A stretch of 64,000 nt of DNA from Silene latifolia. Its lineage: Eukaryota; Streptophyta; Magnoliopsida; Caryophyllales; Caryophyllaceae. The notes under the pieces were generated by a model. That model searched no databases. It was not told where the DNA came from and worked only from the letters and a program-made list of their open reading frames with translations. The stretch is from NCBI RefSeq assembly GCF_048544455.1, contig NC_133529.1, forward strand, positions 56,890,271-56,954,270. Direction: 5' to 3'. Every line of letters begins with the position of its first letter. The stretch's first letter is position 1. A program made the translations under genes and the position numbers. Shown here in pieces: positions 9,534 through 20,280 of the stretch.

Positions 9534-11818
9534 TGTAGATACCCAGTATCTGCTGAGACTCCAACAAACACCTGATGGTTATCGGACTACAACATATTTT
9601 GGAATCGCGGCGTTTGATCGACAGTTTGTGTACAACTTTACGTCGGAAAACTTAAAACGGTTTCGAAAATAAAACATTTTAAAACATTTCAAAAATACCT
9701 GGAGTGTTTAATGCACGACGATGGGGCCGCAATGACACTAACTAGAGTCAAAACCGACACCGGGCCAAAAACCGACTCAAAAATTCAAATCCCGACTCCA
9801 ACAACGAGTCAAACCGAGTCAACAACCAAAAACAAAACATTTCAAACCTTCTACCTTAAGTTTTCCCGGATTCATGTTGGTCAAGTACCAAACATGTGAC
9901 TACAAAACCTAGGATAGAACAAATCATGATTGCGTTTGTTGTGAAAGTGACAACACAACTCGAAGAACCGCGACGTGGCTCGCGCCTCTTTGAGCAGCCC
10001 AGGTGGCCACATTGCTCAAAACTCACACAACCACTCATTCTCCTATAAATACCCCTCAAATGCCACCCCTTTGAGACTTACGCGGGTGTCCGCCCCCTCT
10101 TTTCTCCCTTAAATTCTCGACTCGACTTCTTAAGTCACAACTCGACGCGTATTTATGACCTACCGATCGTAAACACGAGCCTTACACATTGTTTGGTACC
10201 GTCATCGTGCATTAAATCACTTGTCCGACCACTTCAACCACTACACCATCACTGAACTATTAAAACACTCTTTTTACTTACCAAAACGGTTTTAAACCGA
10301 GTTTTTTCCGATCAAACGAGTTGTTACACTTACGTTGGTCACTCGCCATAACCAAACATGTAAGTATGAGGGTGTAAAAATCCACTTTTATTATGTTTTC
10401 ATTCGTTTCATGACTATAACATGCTAAAACATACATAACATGAACCAAAACATGGAATAAACGAGCCAAAACTGATTTTTGGTCTAAGGCAGAAGCCCCT
10501 TAGGTCGCCAACTAGCCCGCGCCTAAATGGGGTATTCAGACCAGAAATCAACCGTGTTTGTTCTTGTCATTTCCCTTTAATCCATCTTCATATTTGTAAT
10601 CGGTTTTCACCATTTCAAGTATTTTCGAACCATTGTTATTTTATTTCACATGTTTTAACCATAAAGCATTTTTCACCCTTGGTTCCTCATACCATGACGG
10701 TTAAATCCGTGTTTCGGTGATAATATTTGGTTAATGACATTTAGAAGGTATTTTAAAGCCTTTTATTTCATTTCTTTACATTTTCAAAACAAACATATTA
10801 GTCCCCAACACAAAGTCATCCTTGGTTCTACATACCATGCCGGATTTTAACCCGGGTACGATGACGAGTATCGACTAATAACATTCAAATGGACTTAAAA
10901 CAATTAGTCCATAATCATTTTCAAAACTATTCATGTCAAGTTTGTCAAATCGAACACGACACCGAATATTATCAAAATAATGATGATTATTCGAGTCGAG
11001 TTCTTCAAATCAACAAATGCGGTCTAAACGACCCCTTCAAATCAAACCGGTTCAAATACCCATTTTCAACACGTTTTATAACGTTTTCTAAAAGGTCAAA
11101 ACACGGCACATAAACCGTGGGCTAACCCGTGCCTAAACAGGCTCCCCATTTCTCATTTTCAAAACCAGAGGGAGGCCCCTTACACCGCCGACTGGCTCGC
11201 GCCTCATATGGCCGACTGGTACAGGGCCTGTTCCCTTCCAGCATTAGTCTAGGACGATCCCGACTCCGGTTAGCCCGGATATAGGACGGATCAGATGACT
11301 ATTTGATTATCCAAAACCATATTTTCAAAATGCCTTACTAAGACAAATGGAATATGTTATGCACCCTAAACCTAATACGGTAAATGGATGTTTAATTTCC
11401 GTCTTGCATGCAAATCAACCATTAATCCAACTCGACATCTGATACTTGATACTTGGATTAAATCAACTGACTTAGAAAGCTCTCACATGTTAGGTTTAAA
11501 TTATTGGATGCGCATTTATGCATTTAAACCGTTTTATCAACTTTTGCATTCAACCAACCAAGATCGATCTGTAGAGGCCGCTAAACGCGGGTGGGATTGG
11601 GTGTCTGAGTAAAGGGCTTCCCAATACGTACCTTCACCTCTTACTCAGAAACTTTGGATAGTGGACGACCTTATCCAAGGCGTACGAGAGTCATTCTAGA
11701 GATAGGATGCTAAAGAGGGACGATTTCCTTATCTTTAGTACCTATGTCAAATGCTGCTTTGTGCTTCGATTTGACCGAGGTATAAAGTGGATTTCGAATG
11801 GGTTCTAGGCATCCCACA
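9534..11818 (+). repeat. Tat1 LTR
   Basis: About 2.3 kb from TGTAGATACCCAGTATCTGC to ...CATCCCACA, bounded by a polypurine tract on the left and, nine bases past its end, by a primer-binding-site-like TGGCGACTCCA. It holds the CTCGCGCCT-type word near 9976, 10517, 11127 and 11194. TATAAATACC at 10044, before CGCGGGTGTC, is a plausible promoter. The partner LTR is outside the window, so the ends are inferred from the flanking sites. Confidence 0.7.
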
Positions 11819-11827
11819 AATGCTTGG

Positions 11828-11838
11828 TGGCGACTCCA
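11828..11838 (+). promoter_or_regulatory. Primer binding site remnant, tRNA-Arg type
   Basis: TGGCGACTCCA is complementary to the 3' end of plant tRNA-Arg with its CCA tail, the primer known for Tat/Ogre elements. Only about 11 bases match. A primer site belongs after a 5' LTR, so its place here means this LTR is joined to the start of another internal region. Confidence 0.6.
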
Positions 11839-12234
11839 AACATCTCTAATCGTTTCGAGACCCTTACCGAGACGAAACCGACCGATCTAAAACGATCCGG
11901 TCAAAAGCATTTTTTACGCAGCCGAGCGTGGCTTTCAAAGAGACCGATGTGCGTCCACAGATCGAAGTGGGCTCGCAGGTGGCCCACGGCCGCAGATCGG
12001 CTTGTGGCCCAAATCCACAGACCGAGACGTGGCCCATGTACACAAGTACCTATTATTCTTGGTAGACCATTCCTTCACACTACGGGAGATGAGCCTCATC
12101 CTAAGCCAGTTTATAGCTTTGATGCCGATGTTGACGTAGAAGCTGAATTGGATGCCTTGGAGGCCGAGATTTTTAGAGAGGAGCCCGTCAAAGATTTTGA
12201 TGAAGCTTCTAGGACGGATGAAGCGCCTTATCTC
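11839..12234 (+). pseudogene. Chimeric gypsy scrap: Tat leader fused to protease-like segment
   Basis: One frame is open from about 11824 to 12234, but its parts differ. Up to about 12040 it looks like untranslated leader. From 12046 it reads VPIILGRPFLHTTG, the ILGRPFL motif that ends the aspartic protease domain of Athila/Tat gypsy elements, then an acidic tail (ELDALEAEIF, EEPVKDFDEA). Codons before and after the TRG-A insertion (…APYL at 12234, then LPKDDESKSDEH from 21564) keep one frame across the ATCTC duplication, so this was an open frame when TRG-A landed. The protease active site is absent. Confidence 0.6.
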
Positions 12235-13513
12235 TGTTGGAATATGTGTCCTCCGCCAATAATGCGATCACAACTGTTGATCATGATGATCACATGTTTA
12301 AATCTCATTTTAAAGAATACAATTGGGAAGTATTATTTTACTGTCAACTGGTCCACACATATCGGTAATGATTGGCTGACTAGAGTTTGACATTAATGTC
12401 GTGCGACGGTGGTGATCAGTTGATCCCCTTAGGTCATACCTAAAGGGTAACACTCTTAATTGATCATTTAATTGATCGTATGACGATACGGGTTAATTAA
12501 ATTACTTAAAATTGACGGACGATTTTGGTAGTAATATTTACGTGTCTCATTGTAATTTGATTAAATAAGATACGGTCCAAGTAATCGAATTGTTTTAATT
12601 ACTTAGATGAAATTATTGTTTAAGGAATCAATTGCATTTGAATGAATAAATTATTATAAATACAAGATGTTGTGATTTATAATTGGTAAAATATTTTGGT
12701 ACAAATAATTATGAATTACTAAGTCGATTTTTGTATATCACGTATTTTTATTAATGCGTTGATTTTTAATATGTTAAAAATACATAACAATTTTATGTGA
12801 CATGTGACATGTGACATATGACAAATTAACAAAGATAAAATAGAGTCCATTTTATCCATGTAAACCGAAATTAAGGGGAGTATTAGGAACATATTGTGTT
12901 GATTATGTTAGTGGTAAATATAATTATTTCATTCTAGACCTAGCCATGCAACCCTACTTGCTCTTGTGAAGACCACCTTGTGCATGCATTGGCCCTCTTT
13001 CCTTCCCCATTCCACCCGGTTTTTGAGAGGAGAAAACCATGGGTTTTTCTCCTCATTTTACCTAATATACACTACCAAAAACCTTTTAGTGTATTATTCA
13101 ATTTCATTCATCTAAAAATAAGAATTTTAGAAAGATAAAATCTTCCTTCTCCTCCCTCTCTCTAAACCGAAATAACAGAGACATCAAATAAGTTTTTGGG
13201 TCAATTTTTACACAAAATTAATATTGTTCTAGTAATAATAATATTAATTTTATTAAGTTGTTATCTTGGGTATAAAACCTTGGGAGGGATTCTCTTATTG
13301 AATCCTTGTTCATCCAATTAAGGAGAGCTCAAGAACAAGAGAGTAGCAGAACTCTCTTGTGCCCATATAAACCGAAATCCTCAATGTAAGAATGAAGATT
13401 TCTTCCTTATTTTACTTATAGTTTGCATGCATAAGATCATCTTATAATTTTATGACTAAATTAAAATTATAACATTATGAATATGTTGAGTATAGAGATA
13501 TAGATTTCTAACA
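12235..13513 (+). repeat. TRG-A 5' LTR
   Basis: 1279 bp, starts TGTTGGAATATG and ends TTTCTAACA. It matches 20281-21558 closely. It includes the tandem ACATGTGACATGTGACATAT near 12800, CTTGGGTATAAAACCTTGGG near 13267 (a plausible TATA box) and AACAAGAGAGTAGCAGAACTC near 13333. Confidence 0.95.
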
Positions 13514-13516
13514 AGC

Positions 13517-13529
13517 GGTATCAAGAGCC
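13517..13529 (+). promoter_or_regulatory. TRG-A primer binding site, initiator tRNA-Met-like
   Basis: GGTATCAAGAGCC lies three bases after the 5' LTR. It resembles the copia-type site TGGTATCAGAGC for initiator tRNA-Met, with one extra A. The same variant is found in TRG-B, so it is a family trait. Confidence 0.75.
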
Positions 13530-14614
13530 TTGGTTGTTTGCATGCAAATCGGTTATAGTTTTTCCGAGTTATACGATTAACATATAAAACTTGTAAATTT
13601 GTGTTATTATGATATATCACGAAATAAATTTATGCATGTTAAAGTTTCTGGTCCTAAAATGTTTTTAGGATATTTTGGTTAATTTATGGATTTTTATTGT
13701 TCATCTTATATAAGAATGGCATTAAAAATATGATTTTATGATTAAAATGTCATTTTCGGACTAAAATTAGCTAAACTTCGAATTTTCCAGTGATTTTTGG
13801 ATATGTTATCACATGTTTTATTTTTTAGGTGACCTGTAAATTTTCAGAATTTTTGGAGTTTTTATGCTCGAAATATGGATTTTTCATGATAAAAATCAGA
13901 TTTAGATGAAAAATAGGTTAATATGAGAAATATTTTGAATCTGGTCATAGAAATTTAGTATGTTGTCACATGCAATTTTACAAAATGTGTGTAAAATAAT
14001 AGGCTATATTGAAGTCTTTATGCATGATTTATGAATTTTTGATGAAAAATAGCATAAATAGTGACTTAATTAGTGAATAATTGCTAAAACATATTCCATG
14101 ACTAAAGAAAAACGTCACATGTTGCATTTTATTATCTTTTTTCAGATCTAAAATTGAAAAGTTGATGAATAAAATTTTTCTCATGTTTTTATGATTATTA
14201 TTGATAAATCCGATAGACCGCAACATAGTTTTTCCGATAAATATTTCGAAATTTTAACCTAAGTTTTTGAACATTATGAGTGTCATGGTATTTTTCCAGA
14301 ATGTTCATAAGTTTAAATTTCAAATTTTGAATTTATTTGGAATTTTTGTGATTTATTTGAAGTTTATAGCATTTTATTGTAATTTTGGGTCCATTAATGA
14401 ACAATTTTAAGAAATATGAGTTAATTATGGTCAAATAGTTAGTGGAGACTAATTTTGAGTCCTAACAAGGTTAGGGTAATTAACTTGTGCGTAAATATGA
14501 ATTTATGTATTTTATTGTGATTTTAAAAGGTTGAATCACGCAAATCCGTAAAAACCGTTTAATATACGATATTGGCTACTTAAAGGCGATTTAGAATAAA
14601 ATTGGGCATGTTCA
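13530..14614. other. TRG-A leader, first part, noncoding
   Basis: AT-rich untranslated leader with no credible ORF. Its counterpart in TRG-B (about 34140-35199) is clearly related along its length. Confidence 0.6.
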
Positions 14615-14623
14615 TACATATTA

Positions 14624-15164
14624 CGGAAAATTCACGTGGTACCCTCGAACTTTACCGTTTTTCACGTGGTACCCAACTTTTTATGTTTGTGCACATGATA
14701 TCCTTGAAATTTGATTTTCAAGCACAACATGTCCTTTTTATCGTTTTTAAAATTTTCAAGTAAGCATAAATTATAAACCAGAAATCGGAATTGACTAATT
14801 TTTTTTTCCAAATTGATCAACTCTTCGAGATCTATAAATTGATAAAACGAAATTGGTCATTCAGAAATTTATGATCGAACATATGTTTGATTTGTGATCT
14901 TCGTTAAAAAAAACCCTATAAAATGTCAGTCGACAATTTTTTTTTCTCAAATCGTAGATTATGACGAGATTTCATTTAACGAAAAAAAATTGGCCGATTC
15001 TAAATTCCGATCTAGGAGTTATGCGCAATTGAGTTTTTTTAGAACGACAAAAAAGATATGTTGTGCATGAGAATCAAAGATGGAGGGTACAATGTACACA
15101 AACTTAAAAAGTTGGGTACCATGTGCAAAATGGGAAAGTTCGAGGGTACCACGTGAATTTTCCG
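14624..15164. mobile_element. 541-bp MULE-type MITE in the TRG-A leader
   Basis: Inverted ends begin CGGAAAATTCACGTGGTACC and stay recognisable for about 125 bp (14624-14748 against 15040-15164), with weaker pairing further in. The flanks carry the 9-bp duplication TACATATTA (14615-14623 and 15165-15173). TRG-B keeps the empty site: read on its - strand near 34110, GTTCATACATATTATAATGC runs straight through. A 9-bp duplication and long inverted ends fit a Mutator-type MITE. No coding capacity. Confidence 0.88.
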
Positions 15165-15173
15165 TACATATTA

Positions 15174-15808
15174 TAATGCTGAATTTTTATTATGATTGTC
15201 ATAATTTTATTTTATGTAATTTTTGAATTATGTAATTTTTACTTAGTATGGCCTTAGTTTTAATTGGTATTTCCCGAAATGTATGGGAATATCGATTCGG
15301 TTGTAATTTATTGTGATCTCGTATCACCGTTTTGTAATTTAATAGTTTTATTTTATTTTAATTACAAATGTATAATAGGAAATTATGTAATTTGTTATGT
15401 AATTTAATTATTCCGGAGTTCCTTGAAGACGGTGTCACACAAGAAGGCGATACATAAAGACGGTGTTACCTCGAGATGCGTGCCCAAACCGAAGTTCAAG
15501 GGACCAATGGAGTTGGTTTCCGAATATGTAATAGTTAATTAGATTTTCTATTTTAGAAAGGTCATACTAGGATTTATTTTTATGTTTTGCATTTTATATA
15601 TATGTTGCATGCATCGCTAAATCGCCATAACTAAAACATGCATTATCATTTAATCGAGTATATCGACCGTGTCAATTAGAATTATCGTAGTTCACCGCTT
15701 TAGTTCACTTAAAATGTGATAGATAATAAATTGACATGACCTCTCGCTAAAAATAAACAATTGAGACATAGCCTTACCAAAAGTAGAAACCATGAAAACC
15801 TATTTCGC
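15174..15808. other. TRG-A leader, middle part, noncoding
   Basis: AT-rich leader between the MITE and the repeated leader motif. No ORF; shared with TRG-B (about 33480-34100). Confidence 0.55.
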
Positions 15809-16131
15809 GAGGGAGTGCACTCGGCTATCCTGGGGTACAAACCTTGTTACGTAGGGGAAGTGGGTGATAAATGTCTATCCACCGAATTCGTGTTGATGAG
15901 GGTTTCATCGGCCATCCCGTGCCCAAGTTAATGTGAATTTGGATCATGGACACATTTATTCGATATTTGGATTGACCTCAACGGAAGTATTCGTGACCGT
16001 AGTCGCATGTGTTCCGGGCTATAGATAAATATTAATGTAAATTTTATCGACCAAGAGTTCTAAAAGTAGAATCGATTAAAAGTTAATCCACCGAGTTATA
16101 TTAATAAGGGTTTCATCGGCTATCCCGTGCC
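15809..16131 (+). repeat. Repeated AGGG stem-loop motif in TRG-A leader
   Basis: Three related units upstream of gag: CGAGGGAGTGCACTCGGCTA at 15809, GATGAGGGTTTCATCGGCCA at 15895 and AATAAGGGTTTCATCGGCTA near 16103; the last two end in ATCCCGTGCC. The second can fold as GATGA/TCATC around GGGTT, the first as CGAG/CTCG. TRG-B has four units of the same motif. The location just before gag suggests a role in packaging or translation, which is inference. Confidence 0.6.
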
Positions 16132-16304
16132 TAAGTTGATATGAATTTGGGTCTTGGAATCATTTATCTAAGTTGGGTAGAGGTCACTAGATAAATGCCA
16201 TAAAACTTGTTTAAATTATTTTTACGAGTATTATTTTGAAAACGACATATGATTTTATTCCTTCTATATTTTGTTTTGTAGACCGCTCTTATTTATCATA
16301 ACAA

Positions 16305-17201
16305 ATGGCAAATCCAAACCCCAACGCCACGCCTCTCACTAATACTTCATGGCTTCGATCCTTCATGGATCGATGTAAACTTGAAAAGAATGGGTCAAAT
16401 TTCTCCGATTGGGATGCCCAACTCAAATTAGCCGCCCAAGGTGACAAAAAGCTTCGTTACCTCACCGAGGCCTCTCCACCAGAACCTAATACTAGGTCGA
16501 CCGCCGCCACTAGGGAAGCATATGAGGCTTACCATAAGGAGTTCGCCGCAATGAAAAATGTGTCGATCTTTGCGATGGAGGCGGATCTCCAAAGGAGAGC
16601 CTTTAAAATGGGCACCGCTAATGAAATCTACTCCAAGCTTGTGACAATGTTTTCACAAACTCCGCGGATCGTCCAATATGAGGCGGTCGCGGCATTCTTT
16701 GATCTCGACTTCAAAGAGGGCCAAAAGGTTAGCCCTCATGTGCTCAAACTAATGGAGCTAGTCGAGACCTTGAAGATTCAAAAAGTTGAAATCCCCAAAG
16801 AACTCATTGTAGATAGGATTCTACACTCCTTATCCAAAGTCAAAGCGTATGTTCGATTCCGGGTGAATTTTAACATGCAAGACAAGGACGTGTCTCTTGA
16901 AGAATTGCACAAGTTACTTGTGCAAGCCGAAAGAGACATGGGGTTAAATGTCAACCCACCCAAGGATGTGCTTAACATAAGCACCAAGAGTAAGGGGAAG
17001 TTCAAAAAGAATGGGAAGAAAGGTAAGAAGCAAGCTCCCACTTTCACCAAAGCTAAGACTTATGAAGCTAGCACTTCCAAAATCAAGAAGGGTCCTCTTG
17101 ATAAATGCCATTATTGTAATGGTGTTGGACATTGGAAAAGAAATTGTTCCAAATACCTTGGTGATATTAAGGCTGGAAAGATCACTCCAGTAGGTAAATG
17201 A
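16305..17201 (+). CDS. Gag of TRG-A, 298 residues
   Basis: Intact frame. The N-terminal and middle parts have the copia-type gag (UBN2-like) pattern: SNFSDWDAQLKL near residue 31, LQRRAFKMGTANEIYSKLV near 96, then a helical region with LKLMELVETLKIQ and RILHSLSKVKAYVRF. A Lys-rich linker (KSKGKFKKNGKKGKK) precedes one zinc knuckle CHYCNGVGHWKRNC (CX2CX4HX4C) near residue 268. The protein would form virus-like particles in the cytoplasm and bind element RNA. The ATG at 16305 starts the conserved MANPNP N-terminus, shared with TRG-B (MATPTP). The 298-residue length is identical in both, with only a few replacements, so the frame has been preserved. No protease or pol frame follows. Confidence 0.93.
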   Translation: MANPNPNATPLTNTSWLRSFMDRCKLEKNGSNFSDWDAQLKLAAQGDKKLRYLTEASPPEPNTRSTAATREAYEAYHKEFAAMKNVSIFAMEADLQRRAFKMGTANEIYSKLVTMFSQTPRIVQYEAVAAFFDLDFKEGQKVSPHVLKLMELVETLKIQKVEIPKELIVDRILHSLSKVKAYVRFRVNFNMQDKDVSLEELHKLLVQAERDMGLNVNPPKDVLNISTKSKGKFKKNGKKGKKQAPTFTKAKTYEASTSKIKKGPLDKCHYCNGVGHWKRNCSKYLGDIKAGKITPVGK

Positions 17202-20200
17202 CTATCCTTTCTTTTATGTTTCTAATTCAACTATGGTATTGTGATACAAAGTTGTGATAATATATCCCCTTTTTATTGTAAATAGGGCCTCCACCAAGCA
17301 AGGACAAGGGAAAAGAAAAGCAAGCTTGAGAAACCATCGAGAAGCTAGGAATAGCTTCCATGAAGCTTCGCTTTTTATTGTCTTATTTTAATTATGTTTT
17401 GGATTTTAGAACCTTTTGATTTCCGTGTTCGACATGGAAATGTATTTTGGATATTGGTTGTATTTTGGATAATGGTGGCTTGGTTTGCAACCCAAGTCAC
17501 CCGTTTTATCATTTTTATCCTTGTTCTAAAATTTGTCTTTACATGCTTGCTCATAGAAACATATGATTATTCACTTAAAGTGATATAATAGACAACTATA
17601 ATGATGGGATTCATTATATGACCACAAGCTAAAGACTTGTGTATGATCATTTACAAAGTGATATTGAGTTAATGAACTCTCTTAAAGGAAAGTTAATCAC
17701 CAAGTACACTTACGAAATCTAAAACTATTAGTCAACCTATGAGATAGTCCTCCTTCTACTTCAAAATCATTATTTGTGTCTCATAAGCTATCTTTGAATC
17801 TCTAGTGTATTTATTCTAAAGATAGAGTGGGAGAAAAATGAAGACACAAAGAACACCAAGATAAATTTGTGTAAATGAGATCTACGCAAGGAAGAATGAT
17901 TTGAATAGAGGTATATCTATTAATATAGTATACACGAATAGATGAGATCTATGGTCTCGAATAGATCTACATGACAAGAGAGACCAAGTGAAGTAATCAA
18001 AAGAATATGTTCTCAAGATAACAAGAATATGTTCTCAAGATAACTACACGAGGAGACCAAAAGAAAGTTTTGGAAGAAGAATGACTAATGTAAAGTCTTA
18101 ATTGACTAGTTTATAATATCTTTGACCAATAGTTTCAATATTGATATTTACTTAAGAGCTTAAATGAATCAAAGTTACAAGGATTGATATACCGATATTC
18201 TCAATAGCTAAGTTAAGTATTAACCACGCAAAAGTCATTACTTAAACTCATTATGAAAATGAATTGGTTAAACCTCCTTCCGAAAAGAGTATTTTGAAGG
18301 ACGTGTATTAGATATTATTCATATTTAAATAATGACATTGCTACGCATCATTATGAAATGAATGAGTTAGAGATTAAAATCTCTTTCCATAAGGTTAAGA
18401 TGAGACCACTTCAAAATAGGTATTTTGAAAGGATATGATGGGAACATATATGGTTTTATCTCAATAACTTAACAAAGCAATAAATTTCAATTTTTTGAAA
18501 TGTCTCAATTGAGTAGTCAATTGCGAATCATGTGGAATTTAGTGGGAGTTGGAAATTATCGTGTAAAGACATGGAATAAAGTGGGAGCAATCATCTTATA
18601 AAAAATTTATAACTCACTACTCATTGAGAATGACGAGCTAATACCTTCTTTTATAAAGGAGTATTTGAGTTTTCAATTCTGGATGAAAATGGACTATGAT
18701 GAATCCAATCACATCATGAGATGTTGGATAAGTATTGAGACATACACATTGAATCAACGAGAAACGTAGGTTATTCATGTAAATGAAAATGGAATTGCCA
18801 TTAGCAGTCATGGTCGTTCCTTGAACCTAAGAAAGGTTGATCTCATGATTATTAGTTACTAATGTTTCCGCCATTAGAATAATCATGCACATGTCCAAAT
18901 AATGATTCATATGCATAAAAGCATGATGAATCGTTGGCGAGCCATACAAGAAACGTCATGAATTCTCGAGGAGAATTTGATGAGCGATTTCAGTGTTTGA
19001 CAAGAAGACTCTGTTGTGTGTCAAGAGGTTGCACATATTGCAGTTCGAACACATGTAAGGATTTATGAAAATCCTAAGCTTTTCAAGCTAAAAGGAGAAA
19101 TAGGAAGTTTGGAAAGATACTTAGTTGAATAAGAAGTTACTCAAAACTAATTTTTCCTAATATGCTAGGACTTGTGAGAAGTGCTAGGCTAATCATCTTG
19201 ACAATTGTTGCAAGATTCTACAAAACATATACCTAGTGCATTGTGTGTGGGTGGAGTACTTGATCAGTACAAGTTATATCATTCACCACAAATTCGTTTG
19301 TTATGTGATAATCGACAAAGAAGTTCTTTCAAGATAAAGAGCTGAAACCGAGGTTGGGAACCTAGATGTGTACTTGGTAAGGTTCATGCTATGATAGATA
19401 ACATGAACGTAAAGGAAAATGCGATTAAAAGAAGTTTGAACACATGGACACATGATATGTTAAACTTCTATTGCAATCAACAAGTGTTTACACACTTACG
19501 ATATGCATCACAAGGTTGTAATACGGTATTGACTACCCGAGTGTGATGTCGACATTTGTCGTTTGAGTTATTATTAACTCACCTTATACTTTGTTACATC
19601 CAACGGGTTGTAGAGACAATTGAACCCCGTTTAAGTGAACACGGATTAGCATTGTATTCGCCCATAGTTACTTACATAAGGTGACGTCTCGAAGTGACTA
19701 GAATGTGATGCGATTGATGGCAAGTTCAAGTGCCATGGAGTCATATGAGAATGACTAGTCGATCACATAGGCAGACTGTTAGGAACATTTTGTCGGGCCT
19801 TATGACCGCTTATAGAGTTCTGGCGAATTTATATAGCCTGGTCGTGGCGAGAGCTACTATAGTATTCTAATGAGTCGATTCTTTTGACTAAAGACTATTC
19901 GCCTAAGATGGCACAGTTTCAGATTAACTTTGATTTGTGTTACTACGACCTTCGTAAATGGGGTCAAATGGGCATATTTTGAGTTATGATGGTTGTGGCT
20001 AGTCGAAGGGAATGAGTGCGATAGGAATTGTCCACCCCTTGTCAGGGTTATATCAATATCTCAGGGCCACTCGAGGAGCAATGAACTGGAAATGCGTGGC
20101 CTCGATCGGAATGTATCCATGGTGGATAAATCCGGTCAATCAGTTATTCTCCAGATCGAGGAAACCACTCTCGATATGATCACTTGCAAGTACGACCTAA

Positions 20201-20255
20201 AAGACACCTTGCATTGAGTGGGAGATAGTAATGGGACAAGAGAATTGGTGACGCA
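17202..20255. other. TRG-A 3-kb region without ORF
   Basis: Occupies the place of pol but has no long frame and no RT or integrase motif that I can see in any frame. It is recognisably shared with TRG-B (28941-32044 on the opposite strand) over its length, so it is an old part of the family. The largest open stretch (19993-20217) spans the 3' end and looks like chance. Confidence 0.6.
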
Positions 20256-20280
20256 CACTTGTCGAGGACAAGTGGGAGAT
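20256..20280 (+). promoter_or_regulatory. Hairpin overlapping the TRG-A polypurine tract
   Basis: CACTTGTC (20256-20263), loop GAG, GACAAGTG (20267-20274) form a perfect 8-bp stem. Its 3' arm runs into the purine tract AAGTGGGAGAT that ends at the LTR start, 20281. TRG-B has the same stem and loop. Confidence 0.75.

Larger units (their letters stand above)
1..11818 (+). mobile_element. Tat1: Ty3/gypsy Tat-lineage LTR retrotransposon, 3' portion
   Basis: The window opens inside this element: gag and protease lie off the left edge. Order seen: protease-RT linker, RT, RNase H, second archaeal-type RNase H, integrase, a stem-loop duplication, a long 3' noncoding part with an antisense gene, two tandem arrays, polypurine tract, LTR. 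A dual RNase H and an antisense gene 3' of pol are known traits of the Tat lineage (Ogre/Retand group), and Retand of Silene is known for an amplified tandem repeat. The primer site after the LTR fits tRNA-Arg, also usual for Tat. All coding parts are broken, so the copy is dead. Confidence 0.88.

Noticed and set aside
13517..13529. tRNA gene hit at LTR borders (also 35200 and 55185)
   Set aside because: Only the 13-18 bases complementary to tRNA 3' ends are present; these are primer binding sites.
17202..20255. Hidden copia pol in the gag-only elements
   Set aside because: I looked for RT, integrase and protease motifs in all frames of the stretch and saw none; a profile search on both copies would be decisive.
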